This document shows positions 59,233 to 64,000 of a DNA stretch of 64,000 nucleotides, piece after piece. The stretch is taken from NCBI RefSeq assembly GCF_038397735.1, contig NZ_CP151635.1:2232001-2296000 (forward strand). The letters are read 5' to 3'. The notes beneath the pieces were generated by a model. It did not search any database and was not told the origin of the DNA. It saw only the letters and a list, made by a program, of their open reading frames with translations. Numbering within the stretch: position 1 is the first letter of the stretch; every line of letters starts with the position of its first letter. The position numbers and the translations under genes were made by a program. The stretch is from Microbacterium sp. LWH13-1.2. GTDB taxonomy: Bacteria > Actinomycetota > Actinomycetes > Actinomycetales > Microbacteriaceae.

Positions 59233-60371
59233 CAGCGCACCTCCCGCTGCTTCTTGATCTGTCGCGCGTTGTAGATGACGATCGGCAGCACGAGGATGAA
59301 CAGGATGACCGACAGTGCGGCACTGCGTCCGGCCTCGAACTTCGAGAACTGCGTGTACATCTCGTTCGCGAGCACGGAGGTGCCGTAGTTGCCGGCTGTC
59401 ATGGTGCGAACGATGTCGAAGACCTTCAGCGAGGCGATCGAGATCGTGGTGAGCACGACGATCAGCGCCGGCCGGATCGACGGGACGGTCACGGCCCAGA
59501 AGCGTTCCCAGGCATTCGCGCCGTCGAGCTCAGCGGCTTCGAGCAGCTCGGCGGGAACGCCCTTGATGGATGCCGAGAGCACGACCATCGCGAAACCCGT
59601 CTGCACCCAGATCAGCACGACGATGAGGAACAGGTTGTTCCACGGCTCGTTGAGCAGCCACTGCTGGGGCTCGCCCCCGAACCAGACCAGGATCTGGTTG
59701 AGCAGGCCGATCTGCTTGAACTCCGGCCCGCGGTACTCGTACATGAAGCGCCAGATGATGCTGGCACCGACGAACGAGATCGCCATCGGCATGAACACGA
59801 GAACCTTGTAGATCTTCTCGCCGCGGGTGCGGTCGATGAAGACCGCGTAGGCGAGGCCGACCATGGTCGACACCGTGGGCACGAGCAGCACCCAGATGAT
59901 CGAGTTGACGACCGAGGTGATGCCGTCGGACTGAGTGAAGATCCACAGGTAGTTCGCGAAGCCCACGAACTCCTTGCCCGATGAGTTCCAGAAGGAGGAG
60001 TACATCGTCTGGATCGACGGCAGGATGAGCCCGACGAGCAGCAGGAGCAGCGCCGGGGCCATGAAGGCGACGAGTTGGATCAGGTACCCCGCGCCGTCGC
60101 GGGATCTGTAGTCCAGGAAGAAGAACAGAGCGCCGACGACGACGGCGACTCCCATCGCCCAGTAATAGGAGCTGAAGAAGAACATCACTGCGAGAGGGAT
60201 GAGCAGGCACATGGCCAGGCGCACCCAGGTGTAGATCTTTCCCTTGCGTGGAGCGACGTCCACGAGAAGCAGGATGACGGCCACGACCACCGCGAATGCG
60301 ATGACCACGACGACGGCCTGCAGGATCGGCGGGAGCGTACCGATCCACTGGAAGAAACTGGTCGCGTTCAC
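59232..60371 (-). CDS. ABC sugar transporter permease (AglF/MalF-like)
   Basis: A 379-aa permease. Two to three extra N-terminal helices (about 15-85) precede the six-helix core. The EAA loop is LEAAELDGANAWERFWAVTVP. Long MalF-like N-terminal parts are a feature of the Agl/Mal group. ATG at 60371. A strong terminator (60436-60465) lies between it and the binding-protein gene, so the permeases are read through at lower level, as is usual for such operons. Confidence 0.9.
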   Translation of the reverse strand: MNATSFFQWIGTLPPILQAVVVVIAFAVVVAVILLLVDVAPRKGKIYTWVRLAMCLLIPLAVMFFFSSYYWAMGVAVVVGALFFFLDYRSRDGAGYLIQLVAFMAPALLLLLVGLILPSIQTMYSSFWNSSGKEFVGFANYLWIFTQSDGITSVVNSIIWVLLVPTVSTMVGLAYAVFIDRTRGEKIYKVLVFMPMAISFVGASIIWRFMYEYRGPEFKQIGLLNQILVWFGGEPQQWLLNEPWNNLFLIVVLIWVQTGFAMVVLSASIKGVPAELLEAAELDGANAWERFWAVTVPSIRPALIVVLTTISIASLKVFDIVRTMTAGNYGTSVLANEMYTQFSKFEAGRSAALSVILFILVLPIVIYNARQIKKQREVR

Positions 60372-60435
60372 GGAATCCCCTTCATGACGCGTTATGGATC
60401 TGCAGTTCGCGCGGCGGTGCGCGAACCGTGTGAGA

Positions 60436-60465
60436 AGGAGGGCCGCCCGACCGGGCGGCCCTCCT
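60436..60465 (-). terminator. Attenuating terminator between binding-protein and permease genes
   Basis: A 13-bp stem AGGAGGGCCGCCC (60436-60448) / GGGCGGCCCTCCT (60453-60465), 4-base loop, followed on the minus strand by TCTC. Likely partial, to make binding protein in excess over permeases. Confidence 0.8.
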
Positions 60466-60472
60466 CATCCGG

Positions 60473-61789
60473 TCAGCTGGACGGCCAGCCCGTCTCGATC
60501 TGCGTCAGGACCTCATCGGTCGAGGAGCCGTTGACCCACGCGACCATGCCCTTCCAGAAGGTTCCGGCGCCGACGGCACCGGGCATCAGGTCGGAGGCGT
60601 CGAAGCGGAACGTCGTGTCCTTGTCCTGGAGGATCTTGATGGTCTCCTGCAGGATCGGGTCCTTGGCGTTGGCCGGGTCGAGGCCGTTGTTGGCCGAGGT
60701 GACGCCACCCAGGCTCACTCGGCTGTTGGCCCACTCGGGGCTCGACAGGTACGCGAGCACCTTCTGCGTCGCCTCGGAGTCGCTGAACGCTCCGACGATC
60801 TCACCGGCACCGGTGACGGCCTTGTCGTCAGCGGACTCGCCCGGGAGCATGAACGCCCAGATGTCGCCGTCCTCGGCGATCGTGGTGCCCTCGGGGTAGA
60901 AGCCCGAGAGGAACGACGCCTGGTGGGTCAGCGCGCAGCTGCCGGATGCCAGAGCCGGGGCGACATCGCCGAACGCGGTCGAGTTGATCGAGCGGACGTC
61001 GCCGAAGCCGGCGTTGACGTTGGCCGGGTTGAGCAGGACCTCGCCCACCGAGTCGAACGCCGTCTTGATCTGCGGGTCGGTGAACGGGATCTCGTTCGTG
61101 ACCCACTGGTCGTAGACGTCAGGGCCGGCCTGACGGAGCACGTAGTCCTCGATCCAGTCGGTGCCGGGCCAGCCGGTCGCCGTTCCGGACTCGAATCCTG
61201 CGCACCATGCCGGCGTGCCGGTGGCCCCCTGGATCGTCTCGGTGAGAGCGGTGAGCTCATCGAGCGTGGTCGGGACCTCGACGCCCCACTCGGCGAACTT
61301 CGCCGGCGAGTACCAGATCCAGCCCTTGACGTTGGCCATCAGCGGAGCACCGTAGAAGGTGCCGTCGACGGTGCCGTAGTTCACCCAGTCCTCGGTCCAG
61401 TACTCGTTGGCGTTCTTCTCGACCTCTTCCGGCGCGGGCTTCAGGAAGTCGCGGTTGGCGAAGTCGGCGAACAGGCCGGGCTGCGGGAAGATCGCGATGT
61501 CCGGCGGGTTTCCGCCCTGTGCGCGGGTGCCGAGCTGCGTCTCGAAGTCCTGGCTGCCCTCGTACTTGATCTCGATGTCGTTCTCCTCGGCCCAGTCGGC
61601 CCAGGACTCCTGCAGCAGTTCCGCTTCGGCGTCGACGATCGTGCCGTAGATCGTGACCGTGTTGCCGCCGCTGTCGCCGCCGCCGCCGTCGGGCGCACCG
61701 CCGGGAGCACCACAACCGGCGAGCGCGATGCCCGCCACTCCCAGCAGGGCGATCGGCGCGTAACGCCGCGAACGCTGTGACAGACCCAT
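60473..61789 (-). CDS. Extracellular solute-binding lipoprotein (alpha-glucoside-type, AglE-like)
   Basis: A 438-aa secreted lipoprotein: a signal peptide with lipobox IALAGCGAPG (lipid-anchored Cys near 26), a Gly-rich linker, and a two-domain binding fold. Blocks such as GGNPPDIAIFPQPGLFADFA and APLMANVKGWIWYSPAKFAEWG match AglE-type alpha-glucoside binding proteins. ATG at 61789 has GAGGAG upstream. It is first in the importer operon and divergent from the LacI regulator. The exact sugar is not certain: the operators also resemble those of cello-oligosaccharide regulators. Confidence 0.9.
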   Translation of the reverse strand: MGLSQRSRRYAPIALLGVAGIALAGCGAPGGAPDGGGGDSGGNTVTIYGTIVDAEAELLQESWADWAEENDIEIKYEGSQDFETQLGTRAQGGNPPDIAIFPQPGLFADFANRDFLKPAPEEVEKNANEYWTEDWVNYGTVDGTFYGAPLMANVKGWIWYSPAKFAEWGVEVPTTLDELTALTETIQGATGTPAWCAGFESGTATGWPGTDWIEDYVLRQAGPDVYDQWVTNEIPFTDPQIKTAFDSVGEVLLNPANVNAGFGDVRSINSTAFGDVAPALASGSCALTHQASFLSGFYPEGTTIAEDGDIWAFMLPGESADDKAVTGAGEIVGAFSDSEATQKVLAYLSSPEWANSRVSLGGVTSANNGLDPANAKDPILQETIKILQDKDTTFRFDASDLMPGAVGAGTFWKGMVAWVNGSSTDEVLTQIETGWPSS

Positions 61790-61855
61790 GTGAATTCTCC
61801 TCTTCGAGTTTCACGGTCCCCCGCGTATTCTGCGCCGCCCCTCGGCGCAGAATCG

Positions 61856-61867
61856 GGAACCGATTCC
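61856..61867. promoter_or_regulatory. LacI-type operator at the importer transcription start
   Basis: GGAACCGATTCC, an imperfect palindrome overlapping the predicted +1 of the importer promoter, so a LacI-family repressor there would block transcription. Confidence 0.65.
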
Positions 61868-61872
61868 AGGAC

Positions 61873-61902
61873 AACCTACCGGGGTCGGATGCCGCGGCAC
61901 AA
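61873..61902 (-). promoter_or_regulatory. Promoter of the sugar importer operon
   Basis: On the minus strand TTGTGC (61902-61897), 18 bases, TAGGTT (61878-61873). The start would fall near 61866, within the operator-like palindrome just downstream. Confidence 0.5.
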
Positions 61903-61954
61903 TAAGCCAGGATCACAACACGGCAACCTTTCCTGCAGCCCGCGATCTCCCTCA

Positions 61955-61968
61955 TGGGAGCGCTCCCT
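61955..61968. promoter_or_regulatory. CebR-like operator
   Basis: TGGGAGCGCTCCCT, one base from the 14-bp palindrome TGGGAGCGCTCCCA known as the CebR/CelR target in Streptomyces and Thermobifida. It lies in the divergent region between the importer and its regulator. Confidence 0.75.
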
Positions 61969-61980
61969 CACGAATCCTGT

Positions 61981-61992
61981 GGAACCGGTTCC
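61981..61992. promoter_or_regulatory. LacI-type operator before the regulator gene
   Basis: GGAACCGGTTCC, a perfect palindrome overlapping the likely -35 of the regulator; it differs by one base from the site at 61856. Confidence 0.65.
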
Positions 61993-62070
61993 TTTCGACG
62001 TGGACACGGGCTACGCTGACATCGGTGCGCAGGAGGGGCTGGGCGCCGCACGCATGGTCGAGGAGGACCG

Positions 62071-63075
62071 ATGAGCACGATCGCGGACGTCGCGGCGCGT
62101 GCAGGCGTGTCCAAGGCGACGGCGAGTCGGGCGCTCAGCGGTCGCGGATACGTCTCAGAGAGCACCCGCAAGAGGGTGACGGATGCCGCAGACGAACTGA
62201 CGTACGTTGCGCATTCCTCCGCCACCAGCCTCGCGACCGGACGCACCCAGACAGTCGGGGTGATCATGCCCCCCGTCGACCGCTGGTTCTTCTCCGAGCT
62301 GCTGGCCGGCATCCAGGAATCGCTGTTCGCGCTCGACTACGAGCTCGCCCTGTACGGCATCCGCGAGGGGACCGACACGCGTGAGCGTCTGTTCGACGCA
62401 GTGCTTCCCGGTCGACGCTTCGACGGGATCATCGCGGTCGGCATCCAGCCGAGCGCGCAGGAGCTCGAGCGTCTGCACCGCTCGGAGCGACCGCTCGTCA
62501 GCGTCGGGCCCTACAGCGAAGGATCGAGTGCCGTGTCGATCGACGACATCGCCGCCGCGCGCATCGCCACAGAGCATCTGATCGAACTGGGGCACACCGA
62601 CATCGCCTTCGTCGGCGGGTCCGCCGACCCCGACGATCTCAGCTTCGGCGACGCCCAGCGCGTCGAGGGATATCTCGAGGCTCTGGCCGCGGCCGGACTC
62701 GAGGCGGTCGCGCGGATCGCGGACTCTCCCCCGACCATGCCGGGTGGGTACGCCGCCGCTGTCGAGCTGCTCGGCGACCGCCGGGGGCGCCCGACCGCGA
62801 TCATCGGCGTGTGCGACGAGGCCGCGATCGGAGCGATGATCGCCGCACGGCGGCTGGGGATCGCGGTGCCCACCGAGCTGAGCATCGTCGGCGTCGACGA
62901 CCATCAGCACGCCGAGATGTTCGCACTCACGACCATCAAGCAGTCCCCGCGCGAACAGGGTCACGAGGCGGTGCGGCTGCTGCAGCAGCAGATCGACCAC
63001 CCGGACTCCCCGCGCGAGCGCACCGTCACGGCGTCCGCTCTGGTCGTGCGCAGCTCCACCGCCGGTCGACGCTGA
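62071..63075 (+). CDS. LacI-family transcriptional regulator of the sugar importer
   Basis: A 334-aa repressor. The N-terminal helix-turn-helix is TIADVAARAGVSKATASRAL (residues 3-22), then the hinge helix (about 45-60) and a periplasmic-binding-like ligand domain. ATG at 62071 has GAGGAGGACCG upstream. It is divergent from the importer, with three palindromes in the gap, so it most likely represses the importer and itself until a sugar binds. TACGCT (62012-62017) is a possible -10. Confidence 0.93.
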   Translation: MSTIADVAARAGVSKATASRALSGRGYVSESTRKRVTDAADELTYVAHSSATSLATGRTQTVGVIMPPVDRWFFSELLAGIQESLFALDYELALYGIREGTDTRERLFDAVLPGRRFDGIIAVGIQPSAQELERLHRSERPLVSVGPYSEGSSAVSIDDIAAARIATEHLIELGHTDIAFVGGSADPDDLSFGDAQRVEGYLEALAAAGLEAVARIADSPPTMPGGYAAAVELLGDRRGRPTAIIGVCDEAAIGAMIAARRLGIAVPTELSIVGVDDHQHAEMFALTTIKQSPREQGHEAVRLLQQQIDHPDSPRERTVTASALVVRSSTAGRR

Positions 63076-63102
63076 GCGTCGTTCGCGGCATGGGCCCAGA
63101 CG

Positions 63103-63136
63103 CACGAAAGCCCCGGGCGGACCCGGGGCTTTCGTG
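63103..63136. terminator. Bidirectional terminator between LacI regulator and rplL
   Basis: A 15-bp perfect stem CACGAAAGCCCCGGG (63103-63117) / CCCGGGGCTTTCGTG (63122-63136) with a 4-base loop. It serves the convergent regulator and ribosomal-protein operon. Confidence 0.9.
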
Positions 63137-63187
63137 AAGCGTTCAGACGCTTCCAGGGCGAGGCGCTGGGCCGCGACCTGGAACGGA

Positions 63188-63571
63188 TTACTTGAGGGTA
63201 ACCGTGGCGCCTGCCTCTTCGAGGGCAGCCTTGGCCTTCTCGGCTGCTTCCTTGTTCGCGCCCTCGAGCACGGCCTTGGGAGCACCGTCGACGACAGCCT
63301 TGGCCTCGCCGAGACCCAGCGAGGTGAGCTCGCGGACGGTCTTGATGACCTGGATCTTCTTGTCGCCAGCAGCCTCGAGGATGACGTCGAAGGAGTCCTT
63401 CTCTTCCTCGGCCTCGGCACCTGCGCCGGCACCGGCGGCACCTGCGACGGCGACGGGGGCAGCAGCGGTGACCTCGAACTTCTCCTCGAACGCCTTGACG
63501 AAGTCGTTGAGCTCGATGAGGGTCAGGCCTGCGAACTGCTCGAGCAGCTCCTCAGTGGTGAGCTTAGCCAT
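63188..63571 (-). CDS. rplL: Ribosomal protein L7/L12
   Basis: 127 aa. N-terminal dimerisation domain [20 protein letters not shown], Ala/Gly hinge (about 37-52), and C-terminal domain with [20 protein letters not shown] and the end GATVTLK. Forms the flexible stalk that recruits translation factors. AGGAGATACATC precedes ATG 63571. It follows rplJ by 50 bases, the universal order. Confidence 0.98.
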   Translation of the reverse strand: MAKLTTEELLEQFAGLTLIELNDFVKAFEEKFEVTAAAPVAVAGAAGAGAGAEAEEEKDSFDVILEAAGDKKIQVIKTVRELTSLGLGEAKAVVDGAPKAVLEGANKEAAEKAKAALEEAGATVTLK

Positions 63572-63621
63572 GATGTATCTCCTAGATAGATGGGTTTTGT
63601 TGAACGAGAACGTCAGGTCGC

Positions 63622-64000
63622 TTACGCGGCCTCGGCGGTCTCCAGCTTTTCGCGAAGAGCATCGATGGTGGCGGCAGCCTTGCCCATCGTGGCCTTCATC
63701 ATGCCCGCAGCCTTCGCCAGCAGAACCTCACGGCTCTCGAGCGCGGCGTACTTGTTGACCTCGTCGGCAGAGAGGGCGTTGCCCTCGAAGATGCCGGACT
63801 TGATCACGAGAAGCGGGTTGGCCTTGGCGAAGTCACGAAGAGCCTTGGCAGTGGCGACGAAGTCACCGTGCACGAACGCGACGGCCGACGGACCCTTGAG
63901 GTCGTCGTCCAGCGCGGTGATGCCAGCCTTGTTGGCGGCGATCTTGGTCAGCGTGTTCTTCACCACGGCGTACTCAGCGTCCTGACGGATGCTGTTGCGC
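63622..64000 (-). CDS. rplJ: Ribosomal protein L10, cut by window edge
   Basis: The C-terminal 125 or so residues of L10. Reading from the edge: [20 protein letters not shown], then [19 protein letters not shown], and an Ala-rich C-terminal helix region that binds L7/L12. An internal GTG at 63966 could be mistaken for a start, but the family's sequence continues upstream of it beyond base 64000. It should be about 170 aa in full. Confidence 0.95.
   Translation of the reverse strand, partial: RNSIRQDAEYAVVKNTLTKIAANKAGITALDDDLKGPSAVAFVHGDFVATAKALRDFAKANPLLVIKSGIFEGNALSADEVNKYAALESREVLLAKAAGMMKATMGKAAATIDALREKLETAEAA

Noticed and set aside
63622-63966. A 114-aa L10 starting at GTG 63966
   Set aside because: The reading frame and the L10 family sequence continue upstream past base 64000, so this is an internal codon of a truncated gene.

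Overview
The window is chromosomal DNA of a high-GC actinobacterium, roughly 69% G+C by eye. GTG starts, 4-base stop/start overlaps and leaderless-looking genes are common. Gene content points to Microbacteriaceae and most likely Microbacterium: a reduced Tad locus beside topA, a ponA2-metallophosphoesterase pair, a PqqD/M50-type RiPP protease, and a daptide-type RiPP operon (daptides were first described from Microbacterium). The word GGATGC/GCATCC is conspicuously frequent throughout. No IS element, prophage, CRISPR array or rRNA gene was found.

Layout. 1-4033 (minus): topA (cut by the window edge) and a small pilus/secretion operon (TadA ATPase, TadBC-like membrane protein, DUF4244 pilin-like peptide, two TadE-like proteins). 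4446-6413: acs. 6471-10719: RidA and DUF4177 genes, divergent from ponA2 and a metallophosphoesterase. 10773: tRNA-Pro(CGG). 10916-13043: VanZ, HAD and DUF1295 proteins. 13056-15140: FMN-dependent alpha-hydroxy-acid dehydrogenase with its FadR-type regulator and a double operator. 15189-23982 (minus): tk, mqo, asd, lysC, an EamA exporter, recR, dnaX. 24084-32637 (minus): a DUF2207-like protein, a GH65 phosphorylase with beta-phosphoglucomutase, then ackA, a membrane protein and pta. 32699-34133 (minus): a lysozyme-like protein, a rhomboid protease and the SRP RNA. 34187-41689 (plus): a helicase with a membrane hairpin, then MoxR, DUF58 and transglutaminase. 41694-42584: trhO.

The outstanding region is 42640-52224, a 9.6-kb minus-strand operon with overlapping genes. 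In transcription order it encodes an aminoglycoside-phosphotransferase-like protein, a putative RiPP recognition protein, a class III aminotransferase, an alcohol-dehydrogenase-like oxidative decarboxylase, three tiny precursor peptides, a SAM methyltransferase, a PqqD-M50 membrane protease, and an ABC exporter (one ATPase, two permeases). The precursors share an L-x-F-x-E-L-E leader motif and each ends in threonine. This matches daptides, whose C-terminal Thr is oxidised and decarboxylated, transaminated and N,N-dimethylated. The precursor sequences and the kinase-like first gene are the novel parts.

The right end holds tRNA-Ser(GGA), a GNAT acetyltransferase, a PAP2 phosphatase, a Bcr/CflA-type exporter, the metB-cbs sulfur genes, and an alpha-glucoside-type ABC importer under a divergent LacI regulator with several operator-like palindromes. 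Last come rplL and the edge-truncated rplJ.
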